Made by a program: the position numbers and the translations under genes
Assembly: GCA_964640855.1 (NCBI GenBank)
Contig: CAZXIX010000002.1
Location: forward strand, 1 to 64,000
Reading direction: 5' to 3'
DNA: 64,000 nucleotides
Source: JAJDFU01 sp964640855
Lineage (GTDB): Bacteria > Bacteroidota > Bacteroidia > Chitinophagales > Saprospiraceae
Shown here: piece by piece, positions 50,345-59,632 of the stretch
Layout: each line of letters starts with the position of its first letter
Numbering within the stretch: the first letter of the stretch is position 1
The notes under the pieces: model-generated
Seen by the model: the letters and a program-made list of their open reading frames with translations, nothing else
Databases searched by the model: none
Told to the model about the DNA's origin: nothing

Positions 50345-50992
50345 TTAGGCCGAGTATCTCCGGCGTACGGTTTGGACAAAATCTTTAGCCAGGTCAAGCT
50401 TCTCTTCCGCCATCCACCCATATTCTTCAGCCAATTCGCTCAGGTAGGCGCGCGCCTCGTCAAAGTGTTCGTACCGGTCCAGCAATTGCAGCGATTGCTG
50501 AAAGGCCTGCTGGTTTTTGGAAAAAAGCTCGTTGGTATACAACAGACGGTCGTTGATGGTGAAAGCCTGAAAAAGGGTGCTCACCGGACTGGCTCCCAGC
50601 TTCTGTGCCAGATCATTGGATTTTTCCACCTTGAATAAGGCTTCGTATTTCGAAATGCCCGGGGAAACCGGAGATCGGGTGGCAGGGACGTGTTGAGTCG
50701 GCTCCACCTTAGGGGCAGGCGGCGGCGGTGGCGGCGGGGTGGGATTGGGCCGTTTGTCCTCGGGTATTTCCACGGCACGAGGCTCCGATTGGGGCCGGCT
50801 GAGGGGTTCGGGGGATCGGGCAGGTCGTTTGGGCTCCCAGCTTTTCTCCTGTCGGGTGAAATAGAATTCATCGTAAAGTTGGCGGAGGTAGTTCAGCATC
50901 AGATCCCTCTCGATCGGATCCGGGTTTTGATCCAGGCCCTGAAACAAACGATTCATTTTCTCAAGCAACTTGCTGACCTTCTGTCGATCCAT
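50345..50992 (-). CDS. Conserved hypothetical protein with proline-rich linker
   Basis: A 215-residue soluble protein in three parts: a helical N-terminus (1-50), a disordered stretch with about eight consecutive prolines near residues 84-93 (NPTPPPPPPPAPKVEP), and a well-conserved helical C-terminal domain (about 118-215: SPVSTLFQAFTINDRLLYTN, LLDRYEHFDEARAYLSEL). The C-terminal domain was seen as a Bacteroidota-only conserved block but has no named function. It precedes pfkA by 26 bases. No signal peptide. Confidence 0.78.
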   Translation of the reverse strand: MDRQKVSKLLEKMNRLFQGLDQNPDPIERDLMLNYLRQLYDEFYFTRQEKSWEPKRPARSPEPLSRPQSEPRAVEIPEDKRPNPTPPPPPPPAPKVEPTQHVPATRSPVSPGISKYEALFKVEKSNDLAQKLGASPVSTLFQAFTINDRLLYTNELFSKNQQAFQQSLQLLDRYEHFDEARAYLSELAEEYGWMAEEKLDLAKDFVQTVRRRYSA

Positions 50993-51140
50993 TTGTCTTG
51001 GGTTAGTGGGTTATGGCAATCCGGACTGAATCAGTGAGCCGGGGTTTTTCAGCCCTGGGTTGGACGATTTGGTTCGAAGCTCTAATTTAGCTTTTCCTTG
51101 TCGTTCGGCATGGGCATTTGTCACCTTTTAGTTTGCATTC

Positions 51141-51779
51141 ATGTTTTTGGAACCCCATTTCAAGGGTCAGCGCAATGGCTGGATTGAGGTGATCTGCGGA
51201 TCCATGTTCTCCGGAAAAACCGAAGAATTGATCCGCCGGATCCGAAGGGCCCGCATTGCCGATCAGCAGGTGCAGATCTTCAAACCGGTCATCGACGACC
51301 GATTCCACATCTCCAAAGTGGTCTCCCACGATGAAAATTCTCTGGAATCGGTCCCCCTGCGGCACTCCCGGCATATCCTGGACGTAAGTCCCGATACCAA
51401 CGTGGTTGGCATAGACGAAGCTCAGTTTTTCGACCTGGAATTGACGGATCACTGTCAGACACTCGCCCAACGTGGGATCCGGGTGGTCGTAGCCGGCTTG
51501 GATATGGATTTCAGGGGCAAACCCTTTGGCCCCATGCCTTATCTCCTGGCAGTTTCCGAATACATCACCAAGGTGCACGCCATTTGCCAGCATTGCGGCA
51601 ATCTGGCCACCCACTCCTATCGCCTCACCAGCGATCCGGATCGGGTCGTACTGGGAGAAAAGGGCACCTATGAGGCCCGCTGCAGAACCTGCTTCCAAAT
51701 GGGGAATATTCTGCCCCTCAAACCGGGGGACTCCAGGCATCTTTCCGGCCTGGAAGGCCAGGATAAGCCGACGGACTAA
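51141..51779 (+). CDS. tdk: Thymidine kinase
   Basis: A 212-residue type II thymidine kinase of nucleoside salvage. The P-loop is GSMFSGKT (20-27), the DEAQFFD motif carries the catalytic acid, and GLDMDFRGKPFGPMPYLLA is the lasso/switch region. Four zinc Cys appear in CQHCG and CRTC. The C-terminal tail of about 20 residues is polar. Divergent from the hypothetical-pfkA unit. Start ATG 51141. Confidence 0.96.
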   Translation: MFLEPHFKGQRNGWIEVICGSMFSGKTEELIRRIRRARIADQQVQIFKPVIDDRFHISKVVSHDENSLESVPLRHSRHILDVSPDTNVVGIDEAQFFDLELTDHCQTLAQRGIRVVVAGLDMDFRGKPFGPMPYLLAVSEYITKVHAICQHCGNLATHSYRLTSDPDRVVLGEKGTYEARCRTCFQMGNILPLKPGDSRHLSGLEGQDKPTD

Positions 51780-51787
51780 AGATCCGG

Positions 51788-51818
51788 TTTGTTTATGCGA
51801 CCCAAAAGGGTAATTTTG
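51788..51818 (+). promoter_or_regulatory. purH promoter (Bacteroidota type)
   Basis: TTTG (51788-51791), a 19-base spacer, then TAATTTTG (51811-51818), a full match to TTG-N19-TAnnTTTG. Transcription would start near 51825, about 22 bases before the purH ATG. Confidence 0.75.
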
Positions 51819-51846
51819 CCCCTCATTTTCAATATATCCTTTCCTT

Positions 51847-53373
51847 ATGGCTAGCAAACGGATCAAGTCCGCACTGATTTCCGTATTCGAAAAGGAGGGT
51901 TTGGATCCGGTTCTATCCCTGCTTGATAACCTAGAGATACGACTTTATTCGACCGGAGGCACAGAAAAATACATTCGGGAAAAAGGGTATGAGGTAGAGA
52001 CCATTGAGAACCTGACCGGTTATCCCTCTATTCTGGATGGCCGGGTCAAAACCCTGCATCCCAAGGTCTTCGGCGGCATTTTGGCTCGCCGGGAAGAAGG
52101 CCACCTGGCTCAGCTCGACCAGTACGACATACCCGAGATCGACCTGGTGATCGTAGATCTGTACCCCTTTGAAAAAACCGTGGCCGGCACCAGCTCCGAG
52201 TCCGAGATCATTGAAAAGATCGATATCGGGGGTATTGCCCTGATCCGGGCTGCGGCCAAGAATTTCGGCGATGTCCTGATCGTTCCCTCCCGGGAGGATT
52301 ACCAACCGCTGATGGAACTCCTTCAGGAAAAAGCGGGCACCACAGATCGAGAAGACCGAAAGCGATTTGCAGCCCGGGCTTTTGCAGTATCTTCTCATTA
52401 CGATACGGCCATCTTCCAATACTTCAATCAGAATATAGGCCTTCCGTATTTCAAGGAGAGCCAATTGCAGTCCCGCGAACTTCGTTATGGCGAAAACCCC
52501 CACCAGGCGGCCGTTTTCCACGGGAAGCTGGAAGATCAATTCGATCTTTTGGCCGGCAAAGCTTTGTCCTACAACAACCTGATGGACGTAGATGCAGCCG
52601 TTTCCCTTATGGCAGAATTCTGGGAGGAGAAGCCCACTTTTGCCATTCTCAAGCATACCAATCCCTGTGGGTTGGCGACTCGGGATCGCATCCAGGAAGC
52701 CTGGGCGGCTGCTCTTGCCTGCGATCCGGTTTCCGCTTTCGGGGGTATACTGATCGCGAATCGCCCGATCGATCTTGCGACGGCGCAGGAGATCGACAAG
52801 ATATTCTACGAAGTTCTCATCGCACCGGATTTTTCCGGAGAGGCATTAGAGCTTCTGAAGAAAAAAACGAAACGGATTCTGCTGAGAATCCGGGATCACT
52901 CTGTCCCGAAGCGTTCCTTCCGCCGCCTCTTGCAAGGGGTGATCGAGCAGGAAACCGATCTGGCCATGGAATCCGTCGAACAGTTTGAGCAAGTTACCGA
53001 TCAAGCTCCGCAGGCGGATCAGTTGGCAGATCTCCTGTTTGCCAACAAGTGCGTCAAACATCTCAAGTCCAACGCCATCGCCTTGGTTAAGGACCAGCAA
53101 ATGATCGGAATGGGTTGCGGGCAAACCTCCCGGATCGATGCTTTGAAGCAAGCCATTCGAAAAGCAGAGGCCTTTGATTTTTCCCTTTCGGGAGCCGTCA
53201 TGGCCTCCGATGCATTTTTTCCGTTTGCAGATAGCGTTGAAGTCGCTCACCGGGCCGGAATCACAGCGGTTATCCAGCCCGGGGGCTCCATTCGGGATAA
53301 AGACAGTGTAGCTTATTGCAACGAAAACGGCCTGGCCATGGTCATGACCGGAATACGTCATTTTCGCCATTAA
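51847..53373 (+). CDS. purH: Bifunctional AICAR formyltransferase / IMP cyclohydrolase
   Basis: A 508-residue enzyme for the last two steps of IMP synthesis. The N-terminal MGS-like cyclohydrolase domain (1-195) has ALISVFEKEG, YSTGGTEKYI and RVKTLHPKVFGGILARR. The formyltransferase domain has RYGENPHQAAVFHG, LSYNNLMDVDAAVSL, ILKHTNPCGLATR (catalytic KHxNPCG), FGGILIANRP and FPFADSVEVAHRAGI. It is followed after 12 bases by coaX. It has its own promoter. Confidence 0.97.
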   Translation: MASKRIKSALISVFEKEGLDPVLSLLDNLEIRLYSTGGTEKYIREKGYEVETIENLTGYPSILDGRVKTLHPKVFGGILARREEGHLAQLDQYDIPEIDLVIVDLYPFEKTVAGTSSESEIIEKIDIGGIALIRAAAKNFGDVLIVPSREDYQPLMELLQEKAGTTDREDRKRFAARAFAVSSHYDTAIFQYFNQNIGLPYFKESQLQSRELRYGENPHQAAVFHGKLEDQFDLLAGKALSYNNLMDVDAAVSLMAEFWEEKPTFAILKHTNPCGLATRDRIQEAWAAALACDPVSAFGGILIANRPIDLATAQEIDKIFYEVLIAPDFSGEALELLKKKTKRILLRIRDHSVPKRSFRRLLQGVIEQETDLAMESVEQFEQVTDQAPQADQLADLLFANKCVKHLKSNAIALVKDQQMIGMGCGQTSRIDALKQAIRKAEAFDFSLSGAVMASDAFFPFADSVEVAHRAGITAVIQPGGSIRDKDSVAYCNENGLAMVMTGIRHFRH

Positions 53374-53385
53374 TGCTGATATACT

Positions 53386-54123
53386 ATGGCCTCGATTGCG
53401 TTGGACGTGGGAAATACCCGTGCCAAATCAGGCCTTTTCGAAGGGGATGATTTGCTGGAGACGCGGGAGTGGGAAACTTCCAACTGGAGTAGTTTTGTTG
53501 AATATGCAACCAACCGAAAGGCGGGTCAGATCATCTATTCTACGGTAGGGGTTGATTGGGGAAAGGACTGGTCGGCCCGATTTCCAGAAAAGATCCGGTT
53601 GCTGGAGTTGTCGGCCAAGACGCCTTTGCCCTTTGCCAATGATTACCGAAGTCCGGAAACCCTGGGTAAAGACCGGGTAGCGGCAGTAGCCGGGGCCCAA
53701 GCCTTGTGTCCCGGAAAAAACGTCCTGGTCATTGATGCGGGAACTTGCATTACCTTCGATTTGCTCCGCGCAGACGGACATTACGTTGGAGGGAACATTA
53801 GTCCGGGGCTGGAGATGCGCTATCGGGCCATGCATACTTTTACTGCGCGCCTGCCCTGGGTGAAGGTTCCCACAGATAATCTCTTGTTGGGAAGGACCAC
53901 CGAGGAGGCTCTTCAGCAGGGGGGCTTGAAGGGGATGGTTGCCGAGTTGGTCTATTACCAGCACGAGCTGGAGGTAGAATTTGGAAGCTTGGTCACCCTC
54001 ATGACGGGAGGAGATGCCCCATTTTTGGCTGAAAAACTGAAAAGAAAGATATTTGTGCGTCCTCATCTGGTCCTGAGGGGGCTGAATCAAATTTTAAGGT
54101 ACAATGAGGAAGGGTCGGAGTAG
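53386..54123 (+). CDS. coaX: Type III pantothenate kinase
   Basis: A 245-residue ASKHA-fold kinase that phosphorylates pantothenate, the first step of coenzyme A synthesis. ALDVGNTRAKSGLF holds the phosphate-1 motif, TLGKDRVAAVAGA the pantothenate site, and VLVIDAGTCITFDLL the phosphate-2 motif with catalytic Asp. VGGNISPGLEMRYRAMH and LMTGGDAPFL complete the family pattern. It is 12 bases after purH and overlaps the next gene by 20 bases, so the purH-coaX-outer membrane protein-TPR genes may be one transcript. Confidence 0.95.
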   Translation: MASIALDVGNTRAKSGLFEGDDLLETREWETSNWSSFVEYATNRKAGQIIYSTVGVDWGKDWSARFPEKIRLLELSAKTPLPFANDYRSPETLGKDRVAAVAGAQALCPGKNVLVIDAGTCITFDLLRADGHYVGGNISPGLEMRYRAMHTFTARLPWVKVPTDNLLLGRTTEEALQQGGLKGMVAELVYYQHELEVEFGSLVTLMTGGDAPFLAEKLKRKIFVRPHLVLRGLNQILRYNEEGSE

Positions 54124-55495
54124 CAGTTTGGTTTGGGTGTTCCTGTTTTTGTTCGGAGTCGTTCCTTCGCTCTCCGGGCAGACCTTTCGTATTGATCCCA
54201 TCCTGAATTCGCCTTATTCTCGTTTCGGCTTGGGCGATCCGGTAAACCAGTATTTGGCTGCCAGTGCCGGTATGGGTGGACTTACCGCTGCGATTCAGGA
54301 TCCGATCGGGCTGAACCTCCGAAACGCTGCAGCTCTGGCTTTCCAACAAGCTACTTCCTTTGAAGTGGGCCTCTTCAGCCAATACGATTACCTGCAAGAC
54401 GAATTCAATTCGTCCGGCCAGTGGACGGGCAACCTGAATTATCTGGCTTTGGGGTTTCCTCTTTACAATCCCATCAACCGGGCGATTGACCGCATTAAAC
54501 CTCCCTTCAGTTGGGGGATGAGTTTTGCCCTGCAACCCTACACCAACGTAGGCTACGATATCGAAGCTTTCTCCAACGAGGAACCCGGCGGATTGGTGCG
54601 TTCTTCCTATCGTGGATCCGGAGGTACTTACCGGATTATGTTCGGAAACGGGATTCGCTACAATAACCTGGCCATCGGGGTACAGGTCGGCTACCTCTTC
54701 GGAAAGATCAACAACGATCGGGCCATAACCCTGGATAGTATATCCAATTCTTTCGATTCGCGCTTTCTCAGCGAATTTTCCGTCAGCGGTTTTTCCTGGA
54801 ACGTCGGGCTTATGTACATCCTCGACTTCAAAAGCCCGGACCAGAACGGGATCATCTCACCCAACGGGAAGCGGATCGTTTTTGGGGCCTTCGGGCAATC
54901 CGCCAATCAATTCCGTACCAATAGCAGTAGCATATTCTTCCGCGAAAGTTTCCAGCCCTTTCAGATTGACACCCTGTCCATCCAGGACGAACAGCGGGGA
55001 AGCGGGCAGCTACCCTTCGAGATCACCGCAGGGATCAGCTTCGAGGACATCAACACCTTCCGTTTTGCCCTGGAGTATTATTTCGGACAATGGAGTTCCT
55101 ATTTTAATGAAGCCAAACTGGAGGGGATAGATAATTTACCGGATGGGACGGTCGGGCGCAGCCTCAGCGATAACTGGCGCCTGAGTGGCGGGCTGGAATA
55201 CATCCCCGATCGGAATTCATATGGAAGCTACCTAAATAAAGTAACTTACCGCCTGGGAGGTTTCTACGGAACGGATCCCCGCAGTCTTAACGGCGAGCAA
55301 CTGACCCATTACGGCATTTCGCTGGGGATGGGGTTCCCGATAATTCTTCCTCGTGAAACGGTCTCATATATTAATTTTGCCGTAGAGGGGGGCAGGATCG
55401 GGAGCAGGGCTAGTCTGGAACAGACCTATATACGCATGACTCTGGGTTTCACTCTGAACGATAATACTTGGTTTTTCAAACGCAAATTTAATTAA
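54104..55495 (+). CDS. Predicted outer-membrane beta-barrel protein (FadL/OMPP1-like)
   Basis: A 463-residue exported protein with signal peptide (to LSGQ, about residue 26). The mature start TFRIDPILNSPYSRFGLGD is common among Bacteroidota barrel proteins of the OMPP1/FadL-like group. The rest alternates amphipathic strands of about 10 residues with aromatic ends (YNNLAIGVQVGYLFG, YGISLGMGFPI, YIRMTLGFTLND), fitting a 12-16 strand barrel. It overlaps coaX by 20 bases and is followed 2 bases later by a TPR protein. Substrate unknown. Confidence 0.82.
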   Translation: MRKGRSSSLVWVFLFLFGVVPSLSGQTFRIDPILNSPYSRFGLGDPVNQYLAASAGMGGLTAAIQDPIGLNLRNAAALAFQQATSFEVGLFSQYDYLQDEFNSSGQWTGNLNYLALGFPLYNPINRAIDRIKPPFSWGMSFALQPYTNVGYDIEAFSNEEPGGLVRSSYRGSGGTYRIMFGNGIRYNNLAIGVQVGYLFGKINNDRAITLDSISNSFDSRFLSEFSVSGFSWNVGLMYILDFKSPDQNGIISPNGKRIVFGAFGQSANQFRTNSSSIFFRESFQPFQIDTLSIQDEQRGSGQLPFEITAGISFEDINTFRFALEYYFGQWSSYFNEAKLEGIDNLPDGTVGRSLSDNWRLSGGLEYIPDRNSYGSYLNKVTYRLGGFYGTDPRSLNGEQLTHYGISLGMGFPIILPRETVSYINFAVEGGRIGSRASLEQTYIRMTLGFTLNDNTWFFKRKFN

Positions 55496-55497
55496 CG

Positions 55498-56913
55498 ATG
55501 AAAATCATTTCCCGATTTTTGACATTCGCCCTCCTTGTTCTCATGGGGTCTGTCCAAATGGTAGCCCAGTGCGGCACCTGGAACGAGGCCCCCAACTCGG
55601 ATGAGATCCAGGAATGGCATGTCATCTACCGTCAGTTTGTAAAAGACAAGACGGCGGAGGATATCTCTAAATTCGGTCAGGAGAATTTCAACATCGCATT
55701 CAATAACTGGGAGAAGTGTTACAATGCCGCTCCCAACGCAGATGGCCAGCGTCCGTTTCACTACATCGATGGGAGAAAGCTTTTAAAGGCGAAGGCCATG
55801 CGTACCGATGACAAGGCGGCGAAAGAGGAGCTGTACCAAAGAGCCCTGGCAACTTACGATGCCGAGATGACCTGTTATCCGAAAAAGAAAGGGTTCTTGC
55901 TCGGTCGTCAGGCCTTCGATCGCTATCAGCTTTTCGCCTATCAACAGATCGGAGACCCCATGGTCGTTTTCGAATCTCTCGAAAAGGCCGTAGAAGTGGG
56001 TGGCAAGGAAATGGAATACATCCTTCTGGAACCACTCGCCTATATGACGGCTTATTTGTACAATGCCGACAAGGTCGATCAACCCCGCGCACAGGCTGTG
56101 CTGGATGAGGCTTTCGAAAATGCCGAGTACAACATCGAAAACAACAAGAACTACGGAGAATATTACAAGTCTTCTCTGCTTCGCGCTGAAAATCAGCTCG
56201 GTGAAACCCGGGATGAAATTTTCGACTGCGGTTACTTCCGCAAGCGACTGATGCCTATGTACCGGGAAAATCCGGATTCTCTCGATCTGGTCAAGTACGT
56301 CATTGCCAAGTTGAAATCCCAGGGTTGTGATGAGAACGCCGATTTCATGGTTGAACTGGATACCCACTTCAAAGAACTGGCAACCGAGTATAACACCAAG
56401 CTGGAAGCCGAGCGCCGAGCCAACAACCCGGCCTACGATGCTTCCCAACTCCAGAAAGAAGGAGAATATGCCAAAGCAGTGGATCGGTATCTGGAAGCCA
56501 TTGAAGTTGTCGACAATCCGGAATCCCAAGCCCAGTTCTACTACAGCGTAGCTTTTATCCAGACCTGGGAACTCGGGCAGCTCGGTAATGCTCGATCCAA
56601 CGCCAACAGAGCAGCCAGTCTCCGGGAGAATTGGGGTAAACCCTACATCCTGATCGGAGACATCTATGCGAAATTGGGCCGGATCAGTTGCGATGACTGG
56701 AACTCTCGCCTTGCCATTCTGGCAGCCATCGACAAATACACTTATGCCAAATCCATCGACAGCGATGTTGAGGATGAAGCTTCTCGCCGAATTGCCAATT
56801 ATCGGGAATCCATGCCCCTGAGGCAGGATGGCTTCATGCGGAAGATCGACGAGGGAGATGTCGTAACCGTTGGTTGCGGGATTAACGAACGGGTTCGCGT
56901 CCGCTACCAGTAA
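55498..56913 (+). CDS. Exported TPR-repeat protein
   Basis: A 471-residue protein with signal peptide (MKIISRFLTFALLVLMGSVQ, cleaved near AQC). The mature part is helical and contains tetratricopeptide units, clearest at about 315-430 (GEYAKAVDRYLEAIEVVDNPES, AQFYYSVAFIQTWELGQLGNA, WGKPYILIGDIYAKLG). It is paralogous to the C-terminal 420 residues of the gene at 57000 (for example RQAFDRYQLFAY vs RKAFDLYYQYLW; similar WGxPYIxIG and AIDK blocks). Likely a periplasmic scaffold; partner unknown. A terminator-like hairpin follows. Confidence 0.8.
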   Translation: MKIISRFLTFALLVLMGSVQMVAQCGTWNEAPNSDEIQEWHVIYRQFVKDKTAEDISKFGQENFNIAFNNWEKCYNAAPNADGQRPFHYIDGRKLLKAKAMRTDDKAAKEELYQRALATYDAEMTCYPKKKGFLLGRQAFDRYQLFAYQQIGDPMVVFESLEKAVEVGGKEMEYILLEPLAYMTAYLYNADKVDQPRAQAVLDEAFENAEYNIENNKNYGEYYKSSLLRAENQLGETRDEIFDCGYFRKRLMPMYRENPDSLDLVKYVIAKLKSQGCDENADFMVELDTHFKELATEYNTKLEAERRANNPAYDASQLQKEGEYAKAVDRYLEAIEVVDNPESQAQFYYSVAFIQTWELGQLGNARSNANRAASLRENWGKPYILIGDIYAKLGRISCDDWNSRLAILAAIDKYTYAKSIDSDVEDEASRRIANYRESMPLRQDGFMRKIDEGDVVTVGCGINERVRVRYQ

Positions 56914-56940
56914 AACCAAGTATTTTCTGAATCAGATGTT

Positions 56941-56985
56941 GAAAAGGGCTTCCTTCCTTTAGGTGAGGGCAGCCCTTTTCTTTTC
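56941..56985 (+). terminator. Terminator-like hairpin between the two TPR genes
   Basis: GAAAAGGGCT (56941-56950) pairs perfectly with AGCCCTTTTC (56971-56980) around a 20-base loop and is followed by TTTTC. The long loop lowers the score, but it lies right after the TPR gene. Confidence 0.6.
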
Positions 56986-56999
56986 AAAGCCGAACTGTT

Positions 57000-58910
57000 A
57001 TGCTTCATCGGATCAAGCCAGGGCTGTGTGTCCTTTTTTTGCTTCCCCTGACCTTTCTTTCCGGTCAGGACGTCCTTTCGTTAAAATCCAAAAACATCAG
57101 CTTTTTTGAAGGGGATAATCCCGGAGAAAATAAAGTGGAGCTGAGTCCGTCCACCGAAGAGGTCATCAATCTGGTGGACCAAATGGTGGAACTGGGAAAA
57201 GCCAGCCGGACTTTTCGGATCCTGGCGGCGCCGGTCGTTTCGGTAGTAGCCCTGGAGGAGGATGCCCAGACCTATCTGTTGTATGAACCTTCTTTCCTGG
57301 ACGATGGAAGCACGCCTATGGAAAAGAACTGGACGCGGCTGGGGGTGCTGGCCCATCAGATCGGGCATTTGGCCAAGTTCCATTCCATGGATCGAAAAAC
57401 CCTGCCCGAAGAGGTGCTGAAGGCCGAGCGATTCGCCGCCTTTGTGCTGTATAGAATGGGAGCAACGCTCGAACAAGCCCAGGGAGCGATCAAAACCTAC
57501 GCTCCGGCAGAGGCCACCAAGACCCATCCCGGGCGGGAGGCTCGGCTCGAGGCTTTCACCGATGCTTTTGTGGAAGCCCGTCAGCAAGGAAAGGTCAGCA
57601 ACAATTCGGCAGCTTGCCCGGGTTTTGCAGAAGCCCCGGACCCCGATAAGGCGCTCGAACTTTACGTCCTGTATCGCGACAACATGAAAATTCAACAGTA
57701 TGACGTTGCCTTTGATTACTGGAAGCAAGTGTATGAGGTGGCACCGGCGGCAGACGGCAGGCGCAACACCATCCTGACGGACGGGATCCAGCTTTACCAG
57801 CATTTTTATCAGCAAGCTGCCGATAGCTTGGAAAGAGAAAAATTCATTGATCAAATCTTTGAATTGTACGATCGGATCGAGGCCTGTTATCCGGAAGGCG
57901 GTGGCTATGCCTCCGGAAGAAAAGCCTTCGATCTGTACTACCAGTATCTCTGGCGCGCCAGCCGTCGAGAGATCTATGACCTGTTCAAAAAATCAATCGA
58001 TCAGGATAGGCTGAATACGAATTTCTTTGTTTTGAATCCTTTTTCCGCTCTTTTGGTGGAAATGTATGGAACGGGAGAAATTGATGCACAGGAAGCCAGG
58101 ACCTATCAGCAAAAGGTTCGGGAAATCCTGGCAAAAGGTCTGGAAGAATGCGAGGGCGAAGGCTGCGAACCCTGGCTGATCATCCAGGAATACACCCCCC
58201 CTCGATTGGAGGCCTTCGAAGCGGTGCGGGATTTTTATGGTTACGAATATTACCTGGACAAATATTTTCCCGAATTTCTGGCAGATTCCACGGATTGTGA
58301 AACCGTCACCACGGTATATAGCCGGCTGGTATGGGGAAAAATCCCTGCTGATCATCCGAAATTCCAGCGGATCGTGGCGGCCCGGAAGAATGCCTGTATA
58401 GCGCCCAGCACCCAGTTGGTACGAGAAGCCTATGATTGTCTGCAAAATGCAGATTACGATTGTGCTATCGAGAAATTTGAGTCGGCAGCGGGTGAGACCG
58501 ACGACCCGGAAAAGCAAGGTACTTACATGCTGTTGGTCTCCAAGATCTATCAGGCGCACAAGAAAAATTTCTCGAAATCCCGGGAATATGCCTTGAAAGC
58601 GGCCGAAATTCGTCCTGATTGGGGAGATCCTTACATTCAGATAGGCATTTTGTATGCTTCAAGCGGCCCCCTATGTGGGCCTGGGCGAGGCTGGGATAGC
58701 CAGATCGTGACCTGGCCGGCCATTGATAAGTGGAACAAAGCCAAACAGGTGGACCCCTCGGTGAGCGAGGAAGCCAATCGGTTGATAGGCCGCTACAGAC
58801 AGTACATGCCGGCGATCGGGGATATTTTTCAGCGCACCTTGAAAGAAGGAGAGCGCTTTTTCGTCCCTTGCTGGATCCAGGAGTGGACGACCATCCGGGC
58901 TGCCCGCTAG
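57000..58910 (+). CDS. Exported protein: degenerate metalloprotease-like domain fused to TPR repeats
   Basis: A 636-residue protein with signal peptide (to LSGQ, about residue 23). Residues about 70-200 resemble the M48-like zinc peptidase domains of Bacteroidota: LGVLAHQIGHLAKFH (H119-Q120-x2-H123) stands where HExxH should be, followed by KAERFAAFVLYRMGATLEQAQ (Glu143) and THPGREARLEAF. The catalytic Glu is Gln, so proteolysis is unlikely. Residues about 210-636 align with the upstream TPR protein, with TPR units near 470-590. Tandem duplication plus domain fusion is inferred. The function is unknown. Confidence 0.8.
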   Translation: MLHRIKPGLCVLFLLPLTFLSGQDVLSLKSKNISFFEGDNPGENKVELSPSTEEVINLVDQMVELGKASRTFRILAAPVVSVVALEEDAQTYLLYEPSFLDDGSTPMEKNWTRLGVLAHQIGHLAKFHSMDRKTLPEEVLKAERFAAFVLYRMGATLEQAQGAIKTYAPAEATKTHPGREARLEAFTDAFVEARQQGKVSNNSAACPGFAEAPDPDKALELYVLYRDNMKIQQYDVAFDYWKQVYEVAPAADGRRNTILTDGIQLYQHFYQQAADSLEREKFIDQIFELYDRIEACYPEGGGYASGRKAFDLYYQYLWRASRREIYDLFKKSIDQDRLNTNFFVLNPFSALLVEMYGTGEIDAQEARTYQQKVREILAKGLEECEGEGCEPWLIIQEYTPPRLEAFEAVRDFYGYEYYLDKYFPEFLADSTDCETVTTVYSRLVWGKIPADHPKFQRIVAARKNACIAPSTQLVREAYDCLQNADYDCAIEKFESAAGETDDPEKQGTYMLLVSKIYQAHKKNFSKSREYALKAAEIRPDWGDPYIQIGILYASSGPLCGPGRGWDSQIVTWPAIDKWNKAKQVDPSVSEEANRLIGRYRQYMPAIGDIFQRTLKEGERFFVPCWIQEWTTIRAAR

Positions 58911-58919
58911 ACCGCCGGT

Positions 58920-59570
58920 TTATTCCTGAAGCTTATTGCCAAAGCTCAGGTCTCCGGCATCCCCCAATCCGGGCACGATGTACATCTTGGCCGTTAGTTC
59001 CTCGTCCAGAGCGGCAACCCAGATGTTGGCGTCAGGATGCGTTCTCTGGAGGTATTCAACCCCATAGTTGGCGGCTATGATCGTGACGAAATGGATCTCT
59101 TTGGGCTGGCCGAATTCCAGCAAACCGTTCAGGGATACGGACATGGAGGAGCCCGTGGCGATCATGGGATCGCAGAGGATCAACTGGGAGCCTGTCAGGT
59201 CGGGGCAGGAGGTATACTGCTGATGAATGTCAAAGGAGCCGTCCTTATGGTGTTTGCGATAAGCCGAAACGAAAGCTGAATCCGCTTTGTCGAAAAATCC
59301 GAGCATCCCCTGCTGTAAAGGCAAACCAGCCCGCAGGATGGATGCGATGACCACCCGTTCAGAAGGCAGGGGCACGGTCGCAATCCCAAGGGGAGATTCC
59401 ACATCTTTTTCGGCGTAGGTAAATGTCTTGCTGATCTCGTAGGCGAAGATCGCTCCCAGGCGTTCCATGTTTTTTCGAAAGCGCCAGCGGTCTTGCTGGG
59501 TACTGACATCACGCATCTCGGCGACGAATTGATTGACCAGGCTGGGAGGGTCGTTGATAATGCGAATCAT
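58920..59570 (-). CDS. upp: Uracil phosphoribosyltransferase
   Basis: A 216-residue enzyme that makes UMP from uracil and PRPP. SILRAGLPLQQGML is the flexible-loop region, LILCDPMIATGSSM the PRPP-binding loop and AALDEELTAKMYIVPGLGDAGD the uracil-binding segment, the last being diagnostic. The length is typical. It converges with the TPR gene 9 bases away and lies 62 bases downstream of the deacetylase-like gene on the same strand. Start ATG 59570. Confidence 0.96.
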   Translation of the reverse strand: MIRIINDPPSLVNQFVAEMRDVSTQQDRWRFRKNMERLGAIFAYEISKTFTYAEKDVESPLGIATVPLPSERVVIASILRAGLPLQQGMLGFFDKADSAFVSAYRKHHKDGSFDIHQQYTSCPDLTGSQLILCDPMIATGSSMSVSLNGLLEFGQPKEIHFVTIIAANYGVEYLQRTHPDANIWVAALDEELTAKMYIVPGLGDAGDLSFGNKLQE

Positions 59571-59632
59571 GGTTCTTCCGTTGAATAGCGTAAGGTAATA
59601 TTCTTCCCGTCAATTTTGCTTTCCCGGCAGGC

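Noticed and set aside
55783..56919. Minus-strand open frame (about 378 codons) opposite the TPR gene
   Set aside because: The plus-strand protein has a signal peptide, TPR units and a paralogue; the antisense translation has none.
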